64,000 bases of DNA. Source: Deinococcus sp. AJ005. Its GTDB lineage: Bacteria; Deinococcota; Deinococci; Deinococcales; Deinococcaceae. Location of the stretch: assembly GCF_009017495.1 (NCBI RefSeq), contig NZ_CP044990.1, positions 1,569,001-1,633,000 on the forward strand, given 5' to 3'. The notes under the pieces are model-generated. The model had not been told where the DNA came from. It saw only the letters and a list, made by a program, of their open reading frames with translations, and did no database searches. This document shows positions 31,422-39,351 of the stretch, one piece after another; positions within the stretch are counted from its first letter, which is position 1, and every line of letters starts with the position of its first letter. Both the position numbers and the translations under genes were made by a program.

Positions 31422-31463
31422 GTCAGCCCCCGGTCACTGGGAAGTCAGCGGAATGTCAGGCCG
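31422..31463. promoter_or_regulatory. Four-unit Pho-box-like repeat before pstS
   Basis: GTCA starts at 31422, 31433, 31444 and 31455, exactly every 11 bases. An 11-bp direct-repeat layout is the hallmark of PhoB/PhoP boxes. The last two units (GTCAGCGGAATGTCAGG) match the pstC box at 16 of 17 positions. Confidence 0.75.
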
Positions 31464-31587
31464 GATCGTTAAAGGTGCGGATCAGGTTTTCTGGGTCTGG
31501 GCCGGGTCAGATGCAGAGTGCAGTGTCTGGCAATGACCATCTGAACCCAGAATTCATCAAGCCTTCAGAATCTGTCAAACTGCGGGC

Positions 31588-33144
31588 GTGACCCAGCCAC
31601 AACCCACGTCCAGTCCGCCCGCGCTGGAGCTTCGCGGCATCACCAAGCGTTTTCCGGGCGTGGTGGCCAATGACGGTGTCGACCTGACTGTTGCTACTGG
31701 CGAGGTGCTGGCCCTTCTGGGCGAGAACGGCGCGGGCAAAAGCACCCTGATCTCCATCCTGTACGGCCTGTATCAGCCCGACGAGGGCACCGTACAACTG
31801 GGCGGTCAGACCGTCCGCATCGGCAGTCCGGCGGAGGCCAGGAAGCTGGGAATTGGTCTGGTGCCGCAGCACCCACTGCTGGTCTCAAGGCATTCGGTGG
31901 CCGAGAATCTGGCGCTGGGCGGCGGCTCCGGTTTGTTCCCTGCGCGGGGTGTGGCGGGCCGCGTGCGCGAACTCTCTGAAAAATATGGGCTGGAGGTAGA
32001 CCCCGCCGCCCGCGTTTCTGACCTGTCCCCTGGCGAGAAGCAGCGTGTGGAGATCATCCGCGCCCTGCTGGGCGGCGCGCGGGTGCTGATTCTGGACGAG
32101 CCGACGAGCGTGCTGACCCCTCAGGAGGCGTCTGGCCTGTTCCGCGTGATGCGAGAGCTGAGGGCCGATGGGCGCAGCCTGATCTTCATCTCGCACAAGC
32201 TGGATGAGGTGCTGGACGTGGCGGACCGCGTGACGGTGCTGCGGCGCGGCAAGGTGGTGGGCGGCGTGCCCACGGCGGGCGCAACCCGTGAAAGTCTGGC
32301 CGAACTGATGGTGGGCCGGGGCGTGGACTTCACGCGCAAACGTGGTGCAGCTCCGGCGACGACAGAAGTGTTGCTGAACGTGCAGAATCTGACCGCCAAC
32401 GGCTCACGCGGCTTGCCCGCCCTGCGCGGCGTCGGCTTCACACTGGGGCGCGGCGAGGTGCTGGGGGTGGCTGGAATCGCTGGAAACGGTCAAAGTGAAC
32501 TGGTGGAGGTGCTGGCGGGGCTGCACCCGGCGCGCGGCACCGTCACACTGGACGGCCAGTCTCTGGGCGGCGGTGCGGCAGAGCGTTTTCAGGGCGGCGT
32601 GGCCCACATTCCCGAGGACCGCATCCACAGCGGCACCGTGCCCAGCATGACCGTGGCCGACAATCTGGCGTTGCGCGGCTATGACCGTTCACCCCTGGCG
32701 CGCGGGCTGGCCCGTGATCTGAAAGCCACCGACGAGCGGGCGCGGCAGGATGTTGAGCAGTACAGCGTTGCTACCCCCGGCATCCACACGCCCAGCCGCC
32801 TTCTCAGCGGAGGCAACATCCAGAAGCTGATCCTGGCCCGCGAGCTACACGGCAATCCCCGGCTGATCCTGGCGGTTCATCCCACCTATGGCCTGGACAT
32901 CGGCGCAACCGATCAGGTCCACCGTGTGCTGCTGGAGCGCACCAATGAGGGCGCGGGCGTCCTGCTGGTCAGCGAGGATCTGGACGAACTTCTGAGCCTC
33001 TCGGACCGCATCGGCGTAATGGTGGGCGGCGAATTGCGCGGCCCCTTCCCGGTCTCGGAGGTCACGCGCGAGTCGCTGGGCCTGCTGATGGGCGGCGCGC
33101 ATCCGCACAGCGTTCCGGGCGCGGATCAGGGGGTGGTGGCGTGA
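31588..33144 (+). CDS. Nucleoside/sugar ABC importer ATP-binding protein (BmpA/NupO class)
   Basis: A 518-residue fused double ATPase. Domain 1 has a canonical Walker A (GENGAGKST), LSPGEKQRVEI signature and VLILDEPTSVLTP; domain 2 has the degenerate GIAGNGQSE and signature LSGGNIQKL, as in the RbsA/NupO type. The start is GTG at 31588. It is followed by two permeases (33374-35362), completing the core of a BmpA-type nucleoside importer. No binding lipoprotein gene is adjacent. A 156-bp repeat separates it from the permeases. Confidence 0.93.
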   Translation: MTQPQPTSSPPALELRGITKRFPGVVANDGVDLTVATGEVLALLGENGAGKSTLISILYGLYQPDEGTVQLGGQTVRIGSPAEARKLGIGLVPQHPLLVSRHSVAENLALGGGSGLFPARGVAGRVRELSEKYGLEVDPAARVSDLSPGEKQRVEIIRALLGGARVLILDEPTSVLTPQEASGLFRVMRELRADGRSLIFISHKLDEVLDVADRVTVLRRGKVVGGVPTAGATRESLAELMVGRGVDFTRKRGAAPATTEVLLNVQNLTANGSRGLPALRGVGFTLGRGEVLGVAGIAGNGQSELVEVLAGLHPARGTVTLDGQSLGGGAAERFQGGVAHIPEDRIHSGTVPSMTVADNLALRGYDRSPLARGLARDLKATDERARQDVEQYSVATPGIHTPSRLLSGGNIQKLILARELHGNPRLILAVHPTYGLDIGATDQVHRVLLERTNEGAGVLLVSEDLDELLSLSDRIGVMVGGELRGPFPVSEVTRESLGLLMGGAHPHSVPGADQGVVA

Positions 33145-33174
33145 GGTTAGGGATGTTGACGGGTGGTGTTCAGA

Positions 33175-33330
33175 GGTGGGTCCCACGGTTTAACCCCTTC
33201 CCCCCTGCGGGGGACCTCCCCTTAGAAGGGAGGCAAGAGTTGCGGAATTGCCCGGCCACCGCCGCACTCCTGGCTCCCTTTAAGGGGAGCTGGCTGCGAA
33301 GCAGACTGAGGGGTTTTCGTGGGACCCACC
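33175..33330. repeat. Small palindromic element with terminal inverted repeats
   Basis: Left end GGTGGGTCCCACGGTTTAAC (33175) is inverted at the right end (GTTTTCGTGGGACCCACC, ending 33330). The interior contains TCCCTTTAAGGGGA and GCTGGCTGCGAAGCAGACTGA. No coding potential. It sits between two genes of one transporter operon. Confidence 0.75.
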
Positions 33331-33373
33331 CTGAAACCCTAACCCTCCTCATCTCTTCCATACAGGTGACCCC

Positions 33374-34432
33374 ATGAGATTCGTCCCCCTCGCCGCGCCC
33401 TCCACCGCCCGCGCAAGTCTGGTCACGCTGGCCTCCGTCGCCGTGGCGCTGGCCCTGTGCGCGCTGATCTTCGTGTTCTACGGCGTCTCTCCCGCCGAGG
33501 TCTACTCCACCATGTTGCGCGGCACGCTGGGCGATTCCACCGGGCTGGCTGAAGTCGGGCGGCGCACCATTCCGCTGCTGCTAATCGGCGCGGGGCTGGC
33601 CATCGCTTTTCGCGCGCAGTTCTTCAACATCGGCGGTGAGGGTCAGCTCTTATTGGGCGCGGTCTTCGCGGCGGGCACAGCCTTGTTCGTCCCGCTGCCA
33701 GGGCCGGTCCTGCTGCCTGTCGTCTTCATCATGGGTGCGGTGGGCGGCGGCCTGTGGGCACTCATCGCCGCGCTGCTGCGCCGATTGAACGTCAACGAAA
33801 TCCTGTCCACGCTGATGCTCAATTACATCGCCATCGCGCTGGTGACGTACCTGATCGCCGGGCCGTGGAAGGGCAAGGACGTTCGCGGCTACATCTACAC
33901 CGATTCCTTTCCAGACGCGGCCAACCTGCCCGTCATTGCCGGAACGCAGGTGCATTGGCCCACGCTCGTTCTCGGTGTGGTGGTGGCGCTGGGCCTGCAA
34001 TGGCTGCTGAGCCGCTCCACTTTCGGCTACGCCCTGCGCGTGGTGGGCGAGAATCCCGGCGCGGCGCGCTACGCGGGCATCAGCTCGGCACGCGTGATGA
34101 CCGTGGTGGCCCTGATCACGGGCGGCGCGGCGGGTCTGGCCGGTGCGGGTGAGGTGGCCGGAATCCATCACCGTCTGCTGGAAGCCGGGCAGATCAGCCT
34201 GGGCTACGGCTTTACTGCGGTGATCGTGGCGTGGCTGGCGCGCGGCAATCCGGCGCTGTGCCTGATCACCGCCCCGGTCATGGGTATCATCCTGGCCGGG
34301 GGAGACCTCCTGAAAATCGACCTGAACATGCCCTTCCGCGTGGTGGACGTGTTTTCCGGTGTGATCCTGCTGTGCCTGATCGCCTCGGAAGTGTTCGTGC
34401 GAAACCGGGTGGTCTGGGGAGTGCGGGCGTGA
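33374..34432 (+). CDS. Nucleoside/sugar ABC importer permease 1 (NupP/YufP class)
   Basis: A 352-residue membrane protein of the BPD_transp_2 family. It has about eight to ten helices, an N-terminal segment LASVAVALALCALIFVFYGV, and the family motif FFNIGGEGQLLLGAVFAAG near residue 83. Later ALRVVGENPGAARYAGISSARVM is the conserved coupling-loop region. It pairs with the second permease 37 nt downstream and the ATPase at 31588-33144. Confidence 0.92.
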   Translation: MRFVPLAAPSTARASLVTLASVAVALALCALIFVFYGVSPAEVYSTMLRGTLGDSTGLAEVGRRTIPLLLIGAGLAIAFRAQFFNIGGEGQLLLGAVFAAGTALFVPLPGPVLLPVVFIMGAVGGGLWALIAALLRRLNVNEILSTLMLNYIAIALVTYLIAGPWKGKDVRGYIYTDSFPDAANLPVIAGTQVHWPTLVLGVVVALGLQWLLSRSTFGYALRVVGENPGAARYAGISSARVMTVVALITGGAAGLAGAGEVAGIHHRLLEAGQISLGYGFTAVIVAWLARGNPALCLITAPVMGIILAGGDLLKIDLNMPFRVVDVFSGVILLCLIASEVFVRNRVVWGVRA

Positions 34433-34468
34433 GGGACCAAATGAAAAGAGCCTGTCTGGAGGCCCTGA

Positions 34469-35362
34469 ATGGATAACATCGTCGTCGAAGCCCTGATCCG
34501 GGCGCTGTCAGTGGGCACGCCGCTGCTGCTGGCCTGCCTGGGTGCGATCATCAACGAGCGGGGCGGCGTGGTCAATCTGGGCGTGGAGGGCATGATGGCG
34601 GTGGGCGCACTGGCCGCCTTCGCGGTGGCCTCCAGCAGCCCGGACGCGAATTTATGGCTGGCGGTGGGCGCGTCCATGCTGGCGGGCGCGGCGCTGGCGT
34701 CTCTGCACGCGCTTGCCACCGTGACCCTGCGCGCCAATCAATTTGTCAGTGGACTGGCGTTGGCGCTGATCGGCACCGGGGCGGCGGGCCTGCTGGGCAA
34801 GAAATTCGAGGGGCTGCCGCTGTTCAACAAGGTCAACGACTGGAATTTGGGCGGCTTCGTCATCAACCCATTCACGGTGGCGGCATTGCTGCTGGCGGTG
34901 GTCATGGCCTTTTACCTCAATTCCACCCGTTCGGGGCTGACCCTGCGCTCGGTGGGCGAGAACCCGGCGGCGGCGGACGTGCTGGGCGTCAACGTGGGCG
35001 CGGTGAGAATCTGGGCGGTGCTGGCGGGCGGCTCGCTGTCGGGGCTGGCCGGGGCGTTTCTGGCGCTGTCGTACCGCGCGTCGTGGGCCGACAACATGAC
35101 CGGGGGCCTGGGCTGGATTGCCGTGGCGCTGGTGATCTTCGTGGGCTGGCGTCCGCTACGCGCCGTGCTGGGGGCGCTGTTCTTTGGGTTCCTGTATTAC
35201 CTGCAATTCCGCCTGCAAGGCAACAGTCCTGTGCCCACGGAGGTCTTCAACGCTATGCCCTTCGTGCTGGTGCTGGTGGTGCTGGCATTGGCCGGACTGC
35301 GCGGCCAGCAGGGCGACGCGCCCGCCGGGCTGGGACGGCCCTACGTGCGTGGCGAACGGTAA
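34469..35362 (+). CDS. Nucleoside/sugar ABC importer permease 2 (NupQ/YufQ class)
   Basis: A 297-residue membrane permease. The diagnostic sequence INERGGVVNLGVEGMM comes near residue 28, followed by LRSVGENPAAADVLGVNVG, the paralogue of the coupling motif in permease 1. Its C-terminal QQGDAPAGLGRPYVRGER is typical (GxPY/RGER). It forms the channel with permease 1; an exact ligand cannot be assigned. A perfect 10-bp stem follows it (35381-35408). Confidence 0.92.
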   Translation: MDNIVVEALIRALSVGTPLLLACLGAIINERGGVVNLGVEGMMAVGALAAFAVASSSPDANLWLAVGASMLAGAALASLHALATVTLRANQFVSGLALALIGTGAAGLLGKKFEGLPLFNKVNDWNLGGFVINPFTVAALLLAVVMAFYLNSTRSGLTLRSVGENPAAADVLGVNVGAVRIWAVLAGGSLSGLAGAFLALSYRASWADNMTGGLGWIAVALVIFVGWRPLRAVLGALFFGFLYYLQFRLQGNSPVPTEVFNAMPFVLVLVVLALAGLRGQQGDAPAGLGRPYVRGER

Positions 35363-35380
35363 AACAGTGTTCCAGATGAT

Positions 35381-35408
35381 GTCACCGGATAGCTTGTGAT
35401 CCGGTGAC
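35381..35408 (+). terminator. Stem-loop after the nucleoside importer genes
   Basis: Perfect stem GTCACCGGAT (35381-35390) with ATCCGGTGAC (35399-35408) and an 8-nt loop, 18 nt after the permease stop. No long T-run follows, so its termination strength is unclear. Confidence 0.6.
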
Positions 35409-35478
35409 GTCATTCGTTTGAGGGCAGCCTGCCCACAAACTTCCTGCTCAGCAAAAGTCATACTCAGGAGCTGCACCT

Positions 35479-35635
35479 GATACGGACTCCGAAAGGGGTT
35501 GAAGACGTCTGGAAATTAGCGGGGACTTGCAAAGCTGCGAAGCAGAGCGACGAGGAGAGAAACATCCCTCCGGGCGTGGAGTGTGGAGACCTACCCTTTC
35601 CCGATTTCTACCGCCTTATAAACGGAATCCGTATG
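35479..35635. repeat. MITE-like element, copy 1 (ends a truncated gene)
   Basis: About 157 bp bounded by ATACGGACTCCGAAAGG (left) and AACGGAATCCGTAT (right), inverted copies of the termini of the elements at 45844-46056 and 48786-48925. The interior GAGAGAAACATCCCTCCGGG is the inverse of an interior stretch of the 45.9-kb copy. It abuts the last readable codon of the DUF3160-like fragment. Confidence 0.7.
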
Positions 35636-35921
35636 GGTCCGTGGTCACGAAGACCGACTGTTCGGCGTAATGGGTGGACCCGTACACCGCGTCGAACTGC
35701 CGCCACCCGGCAGGGGCGATCACGAAACCTCGCCGGGTCAGGGCCGCGCGCTGTGCCGCGTTCGGAGAAGGAAAATTCAGGTCCAGGTTTTCCCTGAGCA
35801 GGCCGGGGTTGCTCAGGGCGCTGAGGTTGACTGGAAGCGTGGACGCCACTTCAGCGCCAGCAATAAGGGTCGTGCAACAGGACAGGGCCAGCGTCAGGCG
35901 ACAGGGCACCATAATGTTCAT
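35636..35921 (-). pseudogene. N-terminal fragment of a DUF3160-type secreted protein
   Basis: A start with signal-like MNIMVPCRLTLALSCCTTLIAG is followed by AQRAALTRRGFVIAPAG and GSTHYAEQSVFVTTD. The A-Q-R-x-x-L-x-x-x-G-F-V and P/S-V-F-V-T-T-D pattern is the N-terminus of DUF3160 proteins, which are normally several hundred residues longer. The reading frame runs straight into the MITE-like element after TTDP and stops. No remainder of the gene is recognisable on the other side, so the locus is a remnant. The ATG at 35921 is the most likely start; one at 35912 is also possible. Confidence 0.55.
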
Positions 35922-35980
35922 TCCATACAGAACACGGCACACAGGACACACCGCAAGCCAGACGCACTGAATATTTTAAA

Positions 35981-35996
35981 TGTCAGACATCTGATA
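35981..35996. promoter_or_regulatory. Putative operator of the nan-type regulon, site 1
   Basis: TGTCAGACATCTGATA matches the palindrome found twice near the GntR gene. Its right end overlaps the probable -10 TAACCT (35995-36000) of the oxidoreductase gene starting at 36006, so binding should repress. Confidence 0.65.
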
Positions 35997-36005
35997 ACCT
36001 GTCGT

Positions 36006-36920
36006 ATGCAGATTGTTCTTTTTGATCGTGGCCACTGGCATCGGCCCATGTATCTCCAGGCATTTGGGGCCGTTGGCCAGCCTCTGCGCGACAGCAGCGT
36101 CGCAGACGGTGATCTGGACCGACTGCTAAAAAGCCGTCCTGATCTCGTGATCCTGCTGGGGACCCCGCAGGACATGCTGCGCGACGTGCGAATGTCCGTC
36201 GAAGCTGGGGTGGCCGTGGCTGTTGAAAAACCCGTTGGTCGCAACACCGCCGAGTTGGAGCCCCTGGCCGAGCTGGCCCATCAGCGCGGCGCGTTCGTCA
36301 GCGTGGCGCAGCCCCATCTGCTGAATGAATTCTGGGACGTGTGCACGCCAGAGTCGGGCGGACCGCTCTCGCACCTGCGTTTCCGGCTGGTCAACGGCTC
36401 GCCGGAGCGGTACGCCGCGTGGGGGGTTCCCTGGGTCATGCAAACGGAAGTCGCGGGGGGCGGGGCTTTGCGGAATCTGGGCGTCCACGGCGTCAGCGCC
36501 TTCCTGAAGGCCACTATCGGTGAGGTGCAGATTCATTCCTGCGTCCTGAGCCGCAGGCTCTACCACACTGAAGCCGAGGAATATGCCGCCGTGACTCTGT
36601 CGGTAGGCGGGGTGATCGGGCAGATCGAGGTGGGCTACACCGCCGCCCTGGACGACGCCAGTGACTTTGAGCTGAGCGGCCACCGCCTTAACCTCAGCGT
36701 GCGTGACGACGGGCAGGCGCTAACCGTCTTTGATCGCCACTCCGGTCAGACCTGCGTACAGCCAGCCTTGCCCCTGGCCCGCCGCTATGAGCAGTTCGCC
36801 GCCGCCACGGTGCGGGCGCTGGAAGCTGGCGGTCCCGCTCCCCATTCCCTCACGGACCATCTGGCCGCCATGCGTGTGATTGACGCCTGTTACGCCCGCG
36901 CGGTCTGGGCGGACGCGTGA
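36006..36920 (+). CDS. Gfo/Idh/MocA family oxidoreductase, atypical N-terminus
   Basis: A 304-residue member of the NAD(P)-dependent sugar oxidoreductase family. The conserved EKPVG (about residues 78-82) and the C-terminal GFO_IDH_MocA fold are visible, but the N-terminus reads VLFDRGHWHRPMYLQAFGA, without the usual GxGxxG Rossmann loop. This could indicate altered cofactor binding. TAACCT 5 nt before the ATG suggests leaderless expression under operator site 1. It overlaps the next oxidoreductase by 4 nt. In bacterial sialic-acid loci, relatives (YjhC/NanY, RgNanOx) interconvert 2,7-anhydro-Neu5Ac and Neu5Ac; with nanM close by this is the leading guess. Confidence 0.8.
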   Translation: MQIVLFDRGHWHRPMYLQAFGAVGQPLRDSSVADGDLDRLLKSRPDLVILLGTPQDMLRDVRMSVEAGVAVAVEKPVGRNTAELEPLAELAHQRGAFVSVAQPHLLNEFWDVCTPESGGPLSHLRFRLVNGSPERYAAWGVPWVMQTEVAGGGALRNLGVHGVSAFLKATIGEVQIHSCVLSRRLYHTEAEEYAAVTLSVGGVIGQIEVGYTAALDDASDFELSGHRLNLSVRDDGQALTVFDRHSGQTCVQPALPLARRYEQFAAATVRALEAGGPAPHSLTDHLAAMRVIDACYARAVWADA

Positions 36921-37900
36921 GGGTCGGCATTCTCGGCGCAGGATGGTGGGCCGAACAGCACGCGCAGGCCCTCGCCACGCTGGAGGGTTTTGCGGTCACG
37001 GGTGTCACCAGCGGCTCGCTGGAATCGGCCACCGCCTTCGCTGCCCAGTATGGTGGAAGCGCCTATCGGACCGCCGGGGAACTGCTGGTCGCCCCAGATG
37101 TCGACGCTGTGCTGATCACCGCGCCGCACGAGTATCACGCCCCGCTGGCCCTGCAAGCCATTGCCAGCGGAAAGCCGCTGCTGCTGGAAAAACCTGTCGC
37201 TACCAACGCTGAAGATACCCACGCTGTTCTCAATGCGGCGCGGGCAGTGGGTGTGCCCTGTCTCGTCGGTTTCACCAGCCACTATTTTCCAGGATTCAGC
37301 CGGGCCAAACAGATCATTGACAGTGGCGAGTTGGGCCGCCCCCTGAGCGGGCAGAGCGTGTTCCAGAAGCGCTGGATGGAGGCCAACCGCCGCGACTGGC
37401 ACCTGAACCGTGAACGCGGCGGCGGCATGCTGTTGACCGCTGGCATTCACGCTCTGGACCGCCTGATGTGGCTGATGGACGCGCCCGTGCAGGCCGTGAG
37501 TGCGGTGATCGGCACCCATCTTCACGATCAGCAGGCCGACGATCTGGCGAGTCTGTTCCTGCGCTTTGCGGGCGGCGGCGCGGGGATGGTAGGCAGCTAC
37601 GGCTACGCACAGGGCGGGCCGATCAACGCCACCACCATCCTGTGCGAGGCCGGCAGCTTGCGGGTCACGCCCGACAGTCTGGAGACCGGCCAGGAGGACC
37701 GCTGGACTGCTGTGCCGCTCATCCTCCCGGACAACCTGACGCTTGCCGCGCTGGCGCAGGAATGGCTGGAACTGCGTGCCTGGGCTGAATCTGGTCAGCT
37801 TCCCAGGGTCACACCGGAATTTGCAGGCTCTGTCATGGATGTCGTCTTCGCCGCCGAGGAGTCTGCCCGCCAGGAGCGTGAAATCAGGCTGAACCCATAA
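36917..37900 (+). CDS. Gfo/Idh/MocA family oxidoreductase
   Basis: A 327-residue enzyme with a complete dinucleotide loop (GILGAGWWAEQHAQAL, residues 4-19) and the catalytic-domain entry LLLEKPVATNA. The Lys in EKP is the family's conserved residue. The GTG start overlaps the previous stop (GTGA), so the two oxidoreductases are translated together and may form a hetero-oligomer or successive steps. Substrate is probably a sugar acid or sialic-acid derivative, judged only from context. A terminator lies just downstream. Confidence 0.88.
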   Translation: MRVGILGAGWWAEQHAQALATLEGFAVTGVTSGSLESATAFAAQYGGSAYRTAGELLVAPDVDAVLITAPHEYHAPLALQAIASGKPLLLEKPVATNAEDTHAVLNAARAVGVPCLVGFTSHYFPGFSRAKQIIDSGELGRPLSGQSVFQKRWMEANRRDWHLNRERGGGMLLTAGIHALDRLMWLMDAPVQAVSAVIGTHLHDQQADDLASLFLRFAGGGAGMVGSYGYAQGGPINATTILCEAGSLRVTPDSLETGQEDRWTAVPLILPDNLTLAALAQEWLELRAWAESGQLPRVTPEFAGSVMDVVFAAEESARQEREIRLNP

Positions 37901-37913
37901 GCCAATAAAAAGA

Positions 37914-37937
37914 AGCCGACTGTTGAAGTAGTCGGCT
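37914..37937. terminator. Bidirectional terminator between the oxidoreductase and nanM genes
   Basis: Stem AGCCGACT (37914-37921) with AGTCGGCT (37930-37937); on the minus strand it is followed by TCTTTTTATT, on the plus strand only weakly. It separates two convergent transcription units. Confidence 0.75.
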
Positions 37938-37955
37938 CCTGCATCATCCTGCGGC

Positions 37956-39083
37956 TCAGTCCTTGATTTCCACTCCGTCGCCCTTCAGGGAGATGGAAAA
38001 GACCTTCGTGCTGGCCTCGCCGCCCTTCAGTTCACCGCCCACCAGAATGACCTCGTCGCCGCGCTGGATGCTGATGCCCGAAGCCTGGGCCTGCGGCAAC
38101 TGACCTACCACGCTCCACTTGCCATCACGCAGCGCGTAGATGTCGCTGCGCCAGGTCTTGGTCAGACCCTGGTGGGCGTACTGCACACCGCTCTGGAACT
38201 TGGCGGTGCTGCCGGGGAAATTGGCCCCGCCGGCCACCAGCACAGCGCCCATGCTGGAACCGGTAAAGGCCCCGGCCACGCCCTCCTGCACCGCGCCGTC
38301 CGCTGCACTCGGCAGGTTGGGCACCTCACTCCAGGTCACGCCCCCGTCCTTTACGGTGGCGCGGCCCGCCTGGGCGGTACGCAGTCCGGGCTTGATCTCG
38401 CCGCTGACCACGGTCAGGATGTCGCCCTGAAGGCTGATGGCGGCCCCGGCGCGGCCCGTGAAGGGCGCGGTCCCCAGCGACTGCCAGGTGTTGGTGGCCG
38501 GGATGTAGCTCTGCACGTCCTTGCCGAAGAAGTAGTCCTGGGGGCGTCCGCTGAAGTACGCCAGGGCCACGGCGTCGCTGGCGGCCTTATCAGTTCCGGC
38601 GGCGGCAATGTCGCTGAAGTACCCGTTGAAGATGTTGCGGTTGACGCCGCCGAACAGCAGGATGCGGTCCCCTTGGGCCACTGCCGTGCCGCCGCCGATC
38701 TCCAGGGGGGCGCGGGTCTTCAGTTCCTGCCAAGTGTTGCTGGCTGGATCGTAGGCGTGAACCTGGTTAAAGACCGACGTGGTGGCCTCGGGTGTGGTCT
38801 TGCCCATGCCGCCGAACACGTACAGTTTGCCGTTGACCACGGCAGCGGATGCCTGATCGCGGGCTGGGCCAGGAAAGGCGGCCATCTCGGCCCAGCCTTT
38901 GGCTGAATCCGACAAGTTCAGGGCATAGAGCTTCTGGCCCGCCGTTCCCAGTCCGGCGTAGATGGTGGTGCCGATTAGGCCGCCCACACCGTTTTTGATG
39001 CCGGTGGGCAGGTCAGGGTAGGTCTGGGTCTGTGCGGCGGCGGTGGTGATCAGCAGTGCGGCAAGCAGGGTCACGGTCTTCAT
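37956..39083 (-). CDS. nanM: Kelch-repeat N-acetylneuraminate epimerase (mutarotase), NanM-like
   Basis: A 375-residue exported protein (signal MKTVTLLAALLITTAAAQ) close in size to E. coli NanM (368). Kelch motifs are visible: KLYVFGGMGK, AYDPASNTWQELKTRAPLEIGGGTA (here described as residues about 115-140), DRILLFGGVNRNIF, SYIPATNTWQSLG and EVILVGGELKGG. NanM speeds the alpha/beta interconversion of free sialic acid in the periplasm. The ATG at 39083 sits behind a GGAGG-like site. Transcribed away from the regulator gene, with an operator half in between. The neighbouring lyase and nanE strengthen the call. Confidence 0.85.
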   Translation of the reverse strand: MKTVTLLAALLITTAAAQTQTYPDLPTGIKNGVGGLIGTTIYAGLGTAGQKLYALNLSDSAKGWAEMAAFPGPARDQASAAVVNGKLYVFGGMGKTTPEATTSVFNQVHAYDPASNTWQELKTRAPLEIGGGTAVAQGDRILLFGGVNRNIFNGYFSDIAAAGTDKAASDAVALAYFSGRPQDYFFGKDVQSYIPATNTWQSLGTAPFTGRAGAAISLQGDILTVVSGEIKPGLRTAQAGRATVKDGGVTWSEVPNLPSAADGAVQEGVAGAFTGSSMGAVLVAGGANFPGSTAKFQSGVQYAHQGLTKTWRSDIYALRDGKWSVVGQLPQAQASGISIQRGDEVILVGGELKGGEASTKVFSISLKGDGVEIKD

Positions 39084-39146
39084 AGGGCCTCCAGAACGTG
39101 GAAAGAGTGGGGCGATGGACGCGAACACCATGTTGGGCCGGTCCTT

Positions 39147-39163
39147 AGATATCTGATATCTGA
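39147..39163. promoter_or_regulatory. Putative operator of the nan-type regulon, site 2
   Basis: AGATATCTGATATCTGA on the plus strand reads TCAGATATCAGATATCT on the minus strand, about 64 nt before the nanM start. It contains the shared core (T/A)TCAGATATCT with one mismatch. Confidence 0.6.
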
Positions 39164-39284
39164 CTTGTGGTGGCATGAACTGTACTTTGGGTGAGCGGAG
39201 GATGTCAAGTGCGTCTTTCCGATGAAAGACGGGATGGGCGAACTGTTGACAGAACCTCTACTGGGCGAGTAAGCTTTTCCTACC

Positions 39285-39300
39285 TATCAGATATCTGATG
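39285..39300. promoter_or_regulatory. Putative operator of the nan-type regulon, site 3
   Basis: TATCAGATATCTGATG contains a perfect 14-bp palindrome ATCAGATATCTGAT, with a further half-site TCAGA at 39301-39305. It lies 51 nt before the regulator ATG, so autoregulation is expected. Confidence 0.7.
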
Positions 39301-39351
39301 TCAGATTCACTCCAACGTTGAAGTGGCTTGGCATCGCCCACAGGAGGTTTA

